A stretch of DNA of 29,497 nucleotides. Source: Oehlia diaphana. Lineage: Eukaryota; Glomeromycota; Glomeromycetes; Glomerales; Glomeraceae. Positions 7,782-21,481 of the stretch are shown here, piece by piece. A program made the translations under genes and the position numbers. The notes beneath the pieces are model-generated. The model was not told the DNA's origin, ran no database searches, and was given only the letters and a program-made list of their open reading frames with translations. Every line of letters starts with the position of its first letter. Positions within the stretch are counted from its first letter, which is position 1. The DNA lies in contig QZLH01001015.1 in the NCBI GenBank assembly GCA_003833135.1, positions 9,393 to 38,889 of the forward strand. Direction: 5' to 3'.

Positions 7782-9642
7782 TTAAAACTAAAAAACAAAA
7801 TAAATATTATTGTTAGAAAATCAATAAGAATATTAATAAGAAATTTAATAATAAAAATTTTCTTACCCTAATTTGATAACTTCCTGCTTTAGTCATATAC
7901 CTTACCCATTTGACACTTGTGTAATTACTTTTTTCGAATACTTTCAAAAATCTTACCAATAATCCAGAAGAAGTGAACATTAAAACTTGAAAATCCATTG
8001 ATATCGGTGGTCGCGACCATGCTTTCTTAACAGTCATAGAAGAAAGTTCAGCTTCGCCAGACAATGTTGCCTCGGATTGTCCTTGAAATCGCGGTAACCT
8101 ACATAAAAAAAAATTTTTTTTTTATAATGTAAATAAATACATAGATTTGAATTATCGTATTCATAATTATTTAGATACATTACTTCCACACAATAGAATT
8201 CTCAGCTGGGACATATCTCGCTCTACCAGCAGTAACGCGTATATTAATACTGGCAGTGTTAAGTGGTGTGGGTATCCTTATCACCACATTATTAGCAATT
8301 AACTTCGGAGAGAAATTGGCTTTTACAGTAACACGATATTCAACTCGAGATTTACCAATTTCATTAACCACCGGGTGAACACGAAATGGAAGATTGACAT
8401 TTTCCGTAGTACGATATCTTTATAAATAAAATGATTAAAATAGCATTCGAGGAATTTTGAAGATAAGAAAAACGGTTATTCGGTTCAAACCTCATTAATT
8501 CAAATTCACCATCTGGAGGAACAAAACTTATAGTTCGATCGGAATCGAATTTTCCTAACTTAACACATTGATGAAATTGGCAGTCATCAATCTCAACAGC
8601 ATTAGTTCTTCTCTGAGATCTGTTGAATAATTTAATTTTAAGTAATTCTCTAAAAAATCTATTTTAAGATACAAAAAATTCACATACAATCCTCTATGCG
8701 ATGTGTCTTTTTCTAATAATAACTTATCATTAAGTCCAAATTTACATTCTGGAGTACCAGAAAGGTATGCTCTCATCATAATTTGCCCAGACACGTCCGC
8801 TCTTAACGTTGTACCTATTTTATCAAAGACAAGTATTTATTACCTTATAAAGCACTAAATGTTAAAAACAGAACATTAAAGATACTAACCTTTAGTACTC
8901 ATTAACAAATTTACGGATTCAATTACATCTATGAAGGCTTCGTTCTTTCTGTATTTAATATCTGATCTGCGCCACGAAGTGGCCCCAGTTGCTTGAATGG
9001 TGATCTTTGAAGAATCCTCTTTCTAATATTGAAAATAATCAATATTTTACCTAAATTTATCTACAATATTGGGAATAACATACCACAGCGCGTTGAGATT
9101 TGACGCCTTCGGTGGTTATATACATTTTGAGCGTTTCTGTTTCGCTATTTTGAGGATACCCAAAATCGAGGACCTCTAATAAAAGTTAAAGCATTATCAA
9201 TTTTATGACATTATTCCTATTCCAAATTTGCGCGAGTATTTACCATCTAACAGCTCATATATTAATACAAAATTATTCTTAACGGCTTCCTCGTCAAATT
9301 TTCCAAAATAAGCCTTTCCAATATTAACCAGCCGATAACAAAACTCAAACACTAAAGCAGCGTTAGCATTACATTTTGTAACGGCCACAATGTAAAGGTT
9401 GTCATGACGAACGTGAAAAAATGATGTAGACCCAAGTGTAATGATTGGTGAGCGAACATCTGTATTGGAAATTACTTGAATTCTAAAAATGTCCGCCACA
9501 GAACGCCTAGAATGTTCGCGTCTTATGAGTTTCTATTATGTTAATCTAAACAGAAACTTCATACTTACTTCAAATCTTGACGGTACAAACGCGAGATGAG
9601 CACTTCTCCTTTCTGATTATAAATAAAGAATGCACTTATCAT
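7782..9642 (-). CDS. APM4: AP-2 clathrin adaptor complex mu subunit
   Basis: Exons: complement join(7782..7787,7867..8098,8184..8417,8491..8619,8688..8814,8890..9022,9084..9175,9244..9506,9569..9642); 429 residues, matching the ~435 of animal AP-2 mu. The N-terminal longin-like part starts [18 protein letters not shown] and includes [18 protein letters not shown] and [12 protein letters not shown]. The C-terminal mu-homology domain (from about residue 160) has the conserved [39 protein letters not shown] and WARPPIS-like (here WSRPPIS) blocks, ending GSYQIRF. It selects Tyr-based cargo signals and binds PI(4,5)P2 during clathrin endocytosis. AP-2 rather than AP-1 is chosen from FGYPQNSE and the IDDCxFHQCV block. 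The last coding exon is only two codons (Phe, stop). Reading through the donor instead would add about 17 hydrophobic residues, which is unlike the family. Confidence 0.93.
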
Positions 9643-10236
9643 CGTTGTCAGATACGAACCTAATTCGAGAGCAAATCAATTGATAAGTTTGTCGATCCTC
9701 TTTCCTATTGGATGATACACAATCCGTCCAAAAAATCTAATAAATTACAAAATAAGTTGTATGAACATAATAGATTTAGATTTACTATCGTCCTTCTAAT
9801 AGACCAAAATTACAGTTGATCCGTTCATTCTTATTGACGGAATAAACGAGCACGACGGTAAAAGAAGTCTAAAAAAGTTGCTTTAGGATTTTAGGATGTT
9901 TAGAGTTTGTTTAAAGGTTAATTCTGATTCTAGTTAAAAAGACGAGGGTTTTATCAAACGTAAAAAAAAAATACTCTTTCACTCGAACACCCGAAAATTT
10001 TAAAATGAGTCTTTTAAATGATCGAACATTACAAACTACTATGATCGGGAAACCACTAAAAAAGACTACAAAGGGAATTAATTTTTAATGGACCGCCTAG
10101 CAATCTTAATCTATTATTTGTATTATAGTTCAATTTTTGTTTTGTCAAACATATTAGATGATTTAATATAGTCTAAAGAACATATAAGGCTGCGCTAAAA
10201 GAACAATAAATAATATCTAAAAATCTTGTATATTCA
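9643..10236. other. Intergenic: AP-2 mu promoter and SEC15 3' flank
   Basis: Both neighbours are on the minus strand, so this 594-bp gap holds the upstream region of AP-2 mu and the 3' UTR of SEC15. I see no open frame, RNA gene or clear repeat in it. Confidence 0.6.
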
Positions 10237-13200
10237 TCACGTCGAACTTCTCAAAGATCGTACAACACTTTCCATTGCTCGTTTTTTAACCCTCTCTTCA
10301 GGTTGCATTGCCAATAACGGTTGATCCTGCCATCTATTAAAACAATGTGTTTCTTTAACATGATTGCTTATAAATATACAATTTTTTTGTAATATAATTT
10401 TTTTGGACGAACTTACTTATCAAACAAATTAATAACGTCTGTAGGCTTAAGTAATGAATATTTTCTATTTCTTGTAGAAGGATCCAAGTATTCTTCAACA
10501 TTATCGGATTGTAGAAGAGTTACAATCTAAAAAAGCGGCAACATAATATACAATTAATGACTTGTTAATTGCTTATTAATGTAATTATATTATAATTTAT
10601 GATTACAAATACCTGTCTCAATTCTAAAAATGCATCCGCGATATTTGGGTCTTCAAGTTTACGTGCAAAATGTTCAAGGAACGTAACATCAACTTCAAGA
10701 TTTGCAACACCATTTGCATTAATCTTTTTAACGCTAGGACTTAGAATCAAATTCTATAAAAGGTATAAAGTACAACTTTAAAAATAAATCTTTTCGATAA
10801 ACTTTAAGTAATAGTTAAATAAAGCATACACATAAAGAAGAAGCCAAATGACTTAAAGCATTAAAGTAAATAAAAATCTTGATTGACATCGGAAGATTGT
10901 ACAAAGTTGAACTAATGACAGCCGTAAGGTAGTTAACCATATCTGTGTTTTAAAGTAAAAAATTCATTAAATGATTTCAAACAACACTATTAATAATAAA
11001 ATAACAAACCGTGAAGGAAAAAACTTGGATGAGCCTGAACAGAATTCGGCACCCTAAATAATTACACAATTAAAGTATATGATAAATTCAAGATTTCGAG
11101 ATGTGAAATAAAAGACTTACCAATCATAATCTGCTAATTCTAAGAAATCATCAATTTTTGAATTGACTAGTTCAAAAATACGCTTCTCTGCTTTTTTACT
11201 AGTCTCACGAAATTCTTCAGCAGCTTTTAACTTGATTTGGCCTCCACGATGAGATGATCTAAAAAAAATAATATTTGTCATGGTTAGTTTGCAATTTTTT
11301 TTTTTTTTTTTTTTACAGAAGTGGAATAAGGCGAATAGTATACCTTTTTGATTTTAGTAATTTTTCTAATTCCCCGCAGGCATCATGAAAATATTCGAGA
11401 TTAATGATAATTTGTACAATCTGTGACATATTTTGACTTTCTAATTTACTCGTTAAAACACCATTAACATGTTCTATTAACAAATTATCTAACGTCTTTT
11501 AAGAGCGAAATATATTTATTATAAGCGGATAATTCAAAAAATTTCCTAAACTATAATATTAAACCAACCTGTTTTGCAATATCGTCTACTGTACTAAATT
11601 GTCGTGAATCACCTTCTGCAAATGTATAGTACTGATCTACAAATTTTTTAATGTCCAAGCAACATGAAGGATATGCTTGTGAAAAAGGAAGTGTTCTTGG
11701 ATATCTATAGAATATTCATACGAAAAGTAAAATTTTTCCTTAATTATTATTTCTGATTCTGAAAAATCAAGTATCAACAATTTTTTACATATGGACTAAT
11801 TCGGCTCCAAGAATTTTCAGTACCACTCAATTAAAAACTGAATTTGGCCAGGCTGGCAAGTATAGAAATATTTAAAGATTCGATAATCGATTCCTAACAT
11901 ACCCTTGGCTAATACGATGATCCTCTTTAAACCAACAAGCATCAACAACTGCCTCGTACTCTGCTGGACTACTAATTGGCATTGGCATGTAATCATCATA
12001 CAAGAGTGTCTACAATATATAACTTTTTTTAAAATCAACATAATATCAAAGAAATAAAAATTAACTTATTTTACCTGAAGAAAATCTTCCAAAAATCTTA
12101 GTTTCAACATATCAGAGTATCTTTGAAAAACTGTTAATATCAAATCTGTAAATGCGTGAACATTATATCCGTAATCCTAAGAAAAAAATACATATATATA
12201 TTATCTATGACAGAACTTTGATAGGAAAAAGTATGTAAATTTAATTACCTCCAAAGTTTGAATGAAGGTAAATAAAGAAAATTTGATCTGTAAAAATAAA
12301 TTTGGATCATGACATTCATCAAGACTTTCAGTAATAATTTTAACGACTTTAGCAATTACTGAATCCCATAAGTTATCAACCTCTGATTGAGATCGAAAAT
12401 TTTGTGTAGAGTGTACAATCACATATTCTACAACAAAAAACCCTACAATGTCTTGGAGGAAAGCTTCGAAACCCTTCTCATTACCTTCCCTCAATGTGAA
12501 TGATTGTGATAGAACCAAATTTGCTTGGGACTTGAAAGAAAAAAAAAATTAATTATAATCATTATTATATGTGTATTAAATTCACATGAAGTTAATTCAC
12601 ATGAAATTAATTACCCTTCTATCTTCTTCATAATTTGATTTAAATTCATTTCGTTTTCCTAGTTCTTCGTAAATATGCAAACATTGATATAATGGTTTGA
12701 AATCAATATGTACTTGATCATTATTTACGATGTTAACTATATAATAAAAAGAATGTATTGTATTTGTAAAATGAGGAAATAAGGAAAAATGAAAATGATG
12801 AATGATATAACGTACATTCATTTTCTTCGTTCAACACCATCTCGATTGGCGAACTAACCGGAACTGAACGTAAATCGGGATTTTTAGCAACCTTAAGTTT
12901 CCATCGTTCTTGACGTAACTTCATTTGTTCCATCGCTATTTTGCCAACTTCTCCGGACACTTGCCGAACTCTTTACATAACAAAGAACTTGGTCAATAAT
13001 TAACTCATTGTATTGTCCGTATCTAATTAATAACTTAATTTGGATACGTTTACAGCAATAGATATTAAAATCACATACTTAAACAACCATTCTTTCATTT
13101 CTTTTGTTACAGCATTCTTGACATCATGTTGCATAACGGGAATAGATTCCTCTAAAATAAATTACATATTATCTCAAATTCAAAATCGTAAATAAACTTT

Positions 13201-14025
13201 AAAAAAAGAAGATATAACATACGCAAATGTTTGGCGAATTCATATTGTATAGCTTTACGCAAATGAACAGTCTGTAGCTCTTCCAATGTCTGAAATAATA
13301 ACATTTAATGTCTTCACTAACAAGTCATAAAATTAAACCAACGGAATATCTACCCTTAAAGCCGAATAATATTTTCTCTCTTCTACTAAATGATTTACAC
13401 GATTTGCCATATCAAGCACATGTAAACATAATTGCAATGTTTCAACAGCTTCATCAATATTTTTTTGGATTCTTCGTGTTTGTATAAGTTCTTTTTTCTA
13501 GTAGAAGGAGAAAAGTTCATTAAAAATGGTAATCAATGTAGTTTTAAAATGAAAATAATGTAACTACCTTTGATGCAACTTTTTTACCAGATTTTTGTAC
13601 ATCATAATTTAAATCAATTATTTTATTTTTTAAATTGACAGTTCCTTGTCTAACTTTCAATAATTGATCCACGGATTGTATAAATTCCTACCAATGATAA
13701 GTTCATTTATTTATTTATTTATTGTATTTATTGTAAAAAATGTTTAACAATATACGGGAGATAACCCCAAATTAGATATATCCAAAGATGTCTATAGATA
13801 TTGAATTAATTCAAGCCATACCTGATAATTACTATTACACATTCTCTCAATTTCTCCTTCTTTCTTCCTAACAAACATTGCCAGTTGATCAAGAAAAGCT
13901 TCTTGTCTATCAGTATCATAAATAGTTTTTATGATAGGACCGAGCTGTTCAAGGTTCTCATTTTCAACATTCAACTCCGCCGAGAATACAAGGTTCTGAA
14001 GCTGCTGTTGGTCGTTAGCCGACAT
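10237..14025 (-). CDS. SEC15: Exocyst complex subunit Sec15
   Basis: Exons: complement join(10237..10333,10417..10526,10613..10753,10830..10942,11010..11053,11121..11258,11344..11495,11569..11704,11903..12009,12075..12176,12249..12530,12615..12736,12816..12970,13079..13151,13223..13289,13354..13497,13568..13687,13822..14025); 18 exons, 768 residues (animal Sec15 about 800). Sec15 links Rab GTPases (Sec4/Rab11) on secretory vesicles to the exocyst tether at the plasma membrane. Recognisable blocks are the N-terminal coiled coil (KEGEIERMCNSNYQEFI, LLKVRQGTVNLKNKI), YQCLHIYEELGKRNEF, IVGFFVVEYVIVHSTQNF, DDYMPMPI...VDACWFKED, LPFSQAYPSCCLDI, FLELADYDW, and the C-terminal FLELRQIVTLLQSDNVEEYLDP. 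ATG 14023-14025 is used; a TTG-started extension upstream is not supported. Intron 10 (11705-11902) is longer than the rest, but direct joining keeps frame. Confidence 0.93.
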
Positions 14026-14218
14026 TCTGTAAAACGTTCTTCGCAATAATCTTTTTATTTCAACCGAACAGAAAATTACATTTTAGTTTTCAGCTGAAAA
14101 ATGTGACAGGTTACGCCAAATATTACTCAATGTATGGGCAGAATTATAAATGATCGGCGCTGAATATATCTAATGCCACCCTGTCTCAAATCTCGCGTTT
14201 TGCTGTCCGTCGTCAAAT
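14026..14218. promoter_or_regulatory. Divergent upstream region of SEC15 and the MIX23-like locus
   Basis: A 193-bp gap between the SEC15 ATG (minus) and the first plausible plus-strand ATG (14219). It is less AT-rich than its neighbours near 14170-14215. No core element can be named with confidence. A short ATG-led frame at 14173 (about 20 codons) overlaps its end. Confidence 0.35.
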
Positions 14219-14485
14219 ATGCTGCCATTTTCTGAGTGCCTTGATGCTTTGAAATACCTGATTTGTTATTAACGATATTAAATCAGTGCCAACTAAAGGT
14301 AATAATTAGATTTTTATTCAATGCATGGAATAATTTGACAAGAATTTCAAATGGAGCAAATTTAATGTTTGTACATATTTGCAAGTGTGATATGGAAAAA
14401 TCAAAACATACGTGTCTACTAGTGAATTTTCTTCTGAGATTTTTTAATGTAATTTTAATTGTTTTCTCTGTCTTTAACTGTTAAG

Positions 14486-14771
14486 CTACATATTTCACAC
14501 TGTGTATCAAAAAATATTATCGGACAATCAGAAAAGAGATTCCTATTTTAAATGTTTAAAGAAAATGAAATTATGGGATCAGACTCCAAACAAATCATTA
14601 AATTTAAATTCCGAAATCAAAGTTTTTGATTGTAAGAGAGAAAAAATCAATCGGTTAAGTTTGGCACTGAAAATTGAGTCATATGCTTTTACAACTGCTC
14701 CTGATCACTTATTTAATAAGATTCCACGCCGATGTATCGAAGGAAGATTAGTGAGATCTTTAATGCATTAG
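14486..14771 (+). CDS. MIX23: MIX23/CCDC58-like protein, last exon (5' part unresolved)
   Basis: A clean frame ends at TAG/TAA-flanked 14769-14771; a splice acceptor AAG at 14483-14485 fits its start. The encoded stretch VYQKILSDNQKRDSYFKC matches the MIX23/CCDC58 pattern of Tyr, nine residues, Arg-Asp, then Lys and Cys. About 65 residues further, LALKIESY...HLFNKIPRRC resembles the family's C-terminal end (Leu-rich helix, then Phe...Arg-Cys). MIX23 is a small cysteine-containing protein of the mitochondrial intermembrane space linked to protein import. Upstream, MLPFSECLDALKYL (from ATG 14219) and, in another frame, INDIKSVPTK before a GGTAATA donor (14300) look like N-terminal family sequence. 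I could not join these three pieces in one frame. The gene may be broken, contain a sequencing indel, or include an exon I missed. Confidence 0.45.
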
Positions 14772-14846
14772 TGTAATAAGGCAACGTTCTTGGTAAAGCA
14801 GACACAATATAAATCAGTGTCCTTTTATAGAAATTATTCGTATAAT

Positions 14847-15523
14847 CTATAAATCAAATATTCCGCTCATCCCATGCGTCAATTCTTTAACAGCAATAAC
14901 TATACCCCCAGTAACCATTCCGGCAAGTTTTCTTGCGATTTCTGCATATAGCCATCCAACAACTGGTAAAGATTCCAATAAATCCTTTAAACTCCAAATA
15001 TCTTCATGTCTAACAATCTTGTGTTGTTCGTTGAACTCAAATCTTGAAATTATACGCAATGTAAATTCATTATTACAGCTATTACAAAATCGACTATTTT
15101 TACCAAACACTACACGCAAACACGGAAATGAAGGAAATTGAAGAGGGAAACGATATTTAATCAAAGCATCTATGCATACTAAATGATGATTTCCTGCTAT
15201 TTTACTATTAGTGACTGATTGTATTTCGGGTGTTATAGCATAGAAGAACGCAGAAAGCAAATGGAATTGATTGATTATTTGGTCATGTGATTCGACAAGT
15301 AAAATTGGATTTTCAAAGACTAAAAAAGTTCCAAAAAAAATTTTAATCAATTTTCAATAAATTATTCCTTTGATCTATTTTATATCATACCAGCATTAAC
15401 ATCAAAATAAGTCGTAACAACATTCCTTTGGATTTCTTTTTTCTTAGAAAACAAGCTTAAGTAAACAAGCCTAGCGATAGCTTTCTCGCTGCTCTCGCTA
15501 TTTTGTGATCCATTTGCATTCAT
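14847..15523 (-). CDS. SigF-like NTF2-fold protein
   Basis: Exons: complement join(14847..15319,15391..15523); 201 residues, one 71-nt intron. It resembles fungal proteins annotated as SigF-like or NTF2-like (SnoaL superfamily cone fold). An N-terminal helix-rich part (AIARLVYLSLFSKKKEI) is followed by TTYFDVNAVFENPILLV, a mixed core with LRIISRFEFNEQHKIVRHEDIWSLKDLLES typical of the family (split: LRIISRFEFNEQ, then HEDIW), and a C-terminal amphipathic/Gly-rich segment (GWLYAEIARKLAGMVTGGI). No catalytic set can be assigned, and function is unknown in fungi as far as I recall. It is convergent with the MIX23-like gene, with only 75 bp between stops. Confidence 0.75.
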
Positions 15524-15741
15524 GATTATATACAGTTCTTATAAATAGAAGTTGTGCTATTATAATAACTGAATAATACTGATTGCCGATCATTTTCATA
15601 TGATCTACAGATTTAGTTTGCGCAGAAATGATTAGAGATATTTTATTTTACTACAGTTGTAAATCTAGGTTATATTACATAAAATCAATATTAAATTTAT
15701 ATTTAAAAAAATCAACTGCACTTAAATAATATTTTGTTTAT
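15524..15741. other. Intergenic gap, SigF-like promoter and LETM1 3' flank
   Basis: 218 bp, AT-rich, between two minus-strand genes. No additional feature is visible. Confidence 0.5.
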
Positions 15742-18456
<2,715 letters not shown>

Positions 18457-18672
18457 TCCGAGATTGATCGAAATCAGATATCAATTAATGCTTATTATTT
18501 ATCAATGTTTAAAGTTACACAAGTTCCGAATTTATTTTTTTTTTCCGACAAATTATATTATTATTAAAATTTTTTTTATTAAAAAATGATTTTACAATAT
18601 AAATAATAAATAAATAGATAAATAGATGAATAAATATATTCACAACATTATTTTTTTTCTTTTTTTTTTTTG

Positions 18673-20215
18673 CTAATAAGGTCTTTTTGGTGTTTTGGTT
18701 GATAAATCTCTTTTACCACCAATTTGTTTTGCGGCTTTACCTATGTCAAAACCCGGTATATTAGGTATTTTTCCATCCTAGAAGATTACAGTTATAAAAA
18801 AATTGGTGAGAAAGTTTTCATATATATTAACAAATATGTTCAAATTTACCTTAATTGGGCAATCAATCATGGCTTTCCTATCGAAACTTGGGTTTATGGT
18901 AATTAAAAGAATTTTGATTGTCAGTGTTAATTTATAGTCGATTTCCAGTTTTTGTTTCACTCCTCCTCCGGTTAATCCACATTTTTGGGCAATGTCAAAA
19001 AGGATAGCAAATCCTGGATCAATATCCTTATTGTAATTTACAGAGAATGGAAAATCAATAGTGGTATTTCCTTTAGCTGCGATAGTCACATCGGTCAAAT
19101 TTCCTCCTCCAATTGGATCTGAATGTCCGGGATAAAATGCCTACATTAAATATGAATCAGATTTGAATATAATAATTTTTATTCTTTTTTAAAAAAGAGT
19201 CGAAACTTACAATTGCTTTGATCATTTCAAAATTCGCGCCAACTATATTTGGATTATCGACTTGGATTTGTAAACCAAAATTAAAATCAAATCCTGCGGT
19301 ATTAGCATTGTATGCTGGTAAACCGTTGGGCGAAGGAACAATGCCCAAGAAATCGACTTTTGGAGGACGTGCCCAAAATACAATAGCAGCTACAATTCCA
19401 ATAATAAGTAAAACAAGGATACAACATATAATTGCACAGGCCTTGAAACAAGTGATGCGACCACCACAACAGCAATATTTCATAAGTCCACCCGGTTTTG
19501 CGCGTTTTTCATCATCATCATCATAATCAAGGAAAGGTTTGCTAGAGTATGCACTAGTTGGGCTAAGGGGGTTTTCTTGACCATGATTGGTTGGACCGGG
19601 ATTTGGTGAAGATGTAGAAGAGGTAGAATACATTCCTTTAGACAAAGCATTGTCGCTATAGGGATCTGCTGGACGACCACCATATGGAACTTGATGAGTA
19701 GGAATCGGATTAATGGGTGGATGAGTAGGGTTCATCCCAGGCATAACTGGAGAACTTGGATGTTTCACCGGGGAAGGAATGTAAGGAGTGTTATAACTAG
19801 TTTTTGTATCGTTAAAAGGAGTGGTATAAGGATTTTTATAACGAGCATTAGAATGCGATGATATATTATTAGGATTTGAATACCCTGAATCATCATATGC
19901 ACTGCCAACAGGACTTGTTGATTTGATATTGGAATAATGTGTATCATTACTATATCCATTCCTAGGATCGGGATATATTCCACCGCCATCATAATTATTA
20001 TTATTATAATTGACTGGCGAATTGTTGATATATTGTGGACGATAATCATTTTGAGCACGGTTTTCATATTGAGGGCTTCTTGGATATAGATTATTGTCAG
20101 GCTCATTCTTGCTATAAAGGTCACCAACATTTCCTCCCTGATTACTAAAATTTTGATAATATCTAGCGCTTTGGGGATTATAATAGTCCATATTATTATT
20201 ATAATTGTAATCCAT
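18673..20215 (-). CDS. LEA-2 domain membrane protein with disordered N-terminal tail
   Basis: Exons: complement join(18673..18777,18850..19140,19211..20215); 466 residues. Residues 1-245 are low-complexity, rich in Asn, Tyr, Pro, Ser and Asp (many YNNN, SPxx and NPxx motifs), predicted cytosolic and disordered. Then come a Cys cluster KYCCCGG (246-252), likely S-acylated, and one hydrophobic segment (about 256-283: FKACAIICCILVLLIIGIVA core). The C-terminal part contains the LEA-2 pattern: VDFLGI, FDFNFGLQIQVDNPNIVGANF, AKGNTTIDFPFSVNYN. Such proteins are single-span or anchored proteins with an extracytosolic beta-sandwich; plant NDR1/HIN1-like and fungal Vac7-related proteins use the same fold. 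The specific role is unknown. The tail encodes GGKRDLSTKTPKRPY. There are no close neighbours on the same strand except LETM1. Confidence 0.85.
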
Positions 20216-20376
20216 CTTTAGGGTTAATCAATAAAAAATAATTAATTAATCTTTTTTCACCGAAAATTTTCTAAAATTATAAAAGTTCAGTATTATTATA
20301 CAGAAGTAATAAATATATATATATATAAATAATTTTGAGGGAATCGTTGCTTTTTTATTTATTACCCTCGTTCCGG

Positions 20377-20394
20377 AACGTATATATATACGTT
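20377..20394. repeat. 18-bp perfect palindrome
   Basis: AACGTATATATATACGTT is its own reverse complement and directly abuts TTCCGGAA (20371-20378), an 8-bp palindrome. It lies about 160 bp upstream of the LEA-2 gene start. It could be a dimeric transcription-factor site or simply an AT microsatellite with lucky flanks. Confidence 0.7.
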
Positions 20395-20668
20395 AAAAAA
20401 AGAAACAAAATAGTTTGAACGTCGAAAAGTTTTGCAATAAGTTGCAAACTTAACAAAACGCATTTATTTGTTTCTTATATTGGATTATTACTAAATGCTT
20501 TTTTTTACAAGTTTTAAAATTAAACCCGCGCAAAAATGTAACCCCAACCCAAATTAAACCGGCTTCGCAACTGAGGCGAAGTTTAATAAAAAATATGCTA
20601 GTGCAAAAAAAAACAAATAAGTAACGTAAGCAAAAAACGAGAATTTTTAGACTAAGCCAATGTCTTTT

Positions 20669-20839
20669 AAACGCAAAAGAGGCTTGGAAGCTGCGGATAC
20701 GATAAAAGGGATACGATAAAAGGAGTATAAGGGGTATAAGGAGTAAAAGGAGTAAAAGGAGAGGATAGAGAAGAAATTGAAGTGGAGGGAGGAGAAATAA
20801 TTGGAGGACTAAAGTCGTCAGACTTGCCTCTTTGCGTTG
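20669..20839. repeat. Purine-rich tandem array flanked by short inverted repeats
   Basis: GGATACGATAAAA occurs twice in tandem (from about 20695), then GGAGTATAA, GGGGTATAA, GGAGTAAAA, GGAGTAAAA and GGAGAGG follow, a run of 9-bp purine-biased units to about 20765. Outside it, AACGCAAAAGAGGC (about 20669) and GCCTCTTTGCGTT (about 20827) are inverted copies with one indel. It may be a small minisatellite or a degraded mini-element. Confidence 0.6.
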
Positions 20840-21481
20840 TTGACGTATTAGTGATGATGAAAACTTTGCACCAGGCAAGATAAAAGAAATAAACGATTGC
20901 AAACTTTTGCTTGTAAAACGAAGAAAACTATTTAATTAAAACAAACCGATATTGGTTAAACAAAGGTTATTAAAGAAAATTTATTATGCATATATAGTAT
21001 ATATAATGTATACAAAACCAGAAAGACGACCTACCATCTAAATAAGGAAATGCATTCAAGCTCATTTATGACTCCCTTGTATCTGTAATCTGTTGATCGA
21101 TCATTTTTTCTCCTGTATGTACTTATTGTATTTATCAACGAGCCACAACTTGGATCCCTTGTTCAAGATGAACATTTGGATTAGAATTTACGTCAGATAC
21201 CATTTTTTCGTTTATAAATATATAATGTTCAGTCAAATTTCGAACTTAATATATAACAAAAATTTCTCGAATTGAATTAATTTGCTGCGGCGTACAAATT
21301 TTATAAATAAATTAATAAATCAATGATCACCTATTATCACCTGATTAATAACACATTTACTACACAAACTTGCCGCATTCGTCCTCATCACAAAAGTAAA
21401 CAAATCGAAAACTAATAGTTCATATTTTCTACTTTTACCTTTTTAATAACCTTCTTTTCAAGGTTTTTTTTAAAAAAAACT

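Larger units (their letters stand above)
20216..21481. other. 1.27-kb divergent intergenic region (LEA-2 gene / NF-YC)
   Basis: No convincing gene; a 150-codon minus-strand frame (20450-20902) is low-complexity. Contents: an 18-bp perfect palindrome (20377-20394), a CTTCGC/GCGAAG hairpin (about 20564-20582), a purine-rich tandem array (about 20695-20765) bounded by imperfect 13-14-bp inverted repeats (about 20669 and 20827), and two near-copies of ATCACCT (about 21326 and 21337) in the NF-YC upstream region. It presumably includes promoters for both flanking genes. Confidence 0.6.

Noticed and set aside
11705..11902. A small extra SEC15 exon inside this longer intron
   Set aside because: Every AG-GT combination gave a frame that could not join exon 11, whereas direct joining of 11903 to 11704 gives a continuous family-like sequence.
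14263..14484. 73-codon plus-strand open frame as a gene
   Set aside because: Hydrophobic AT-rich composition; it reads through the likely donor at 14300 and overlaps the probable intron of the MIX23-like gene.
20450..20902. 150-codon minus-strand open frame
   Set aside because: It is the antisense of the purine tandem array, Leu/Pro-rich only because of the repeat.
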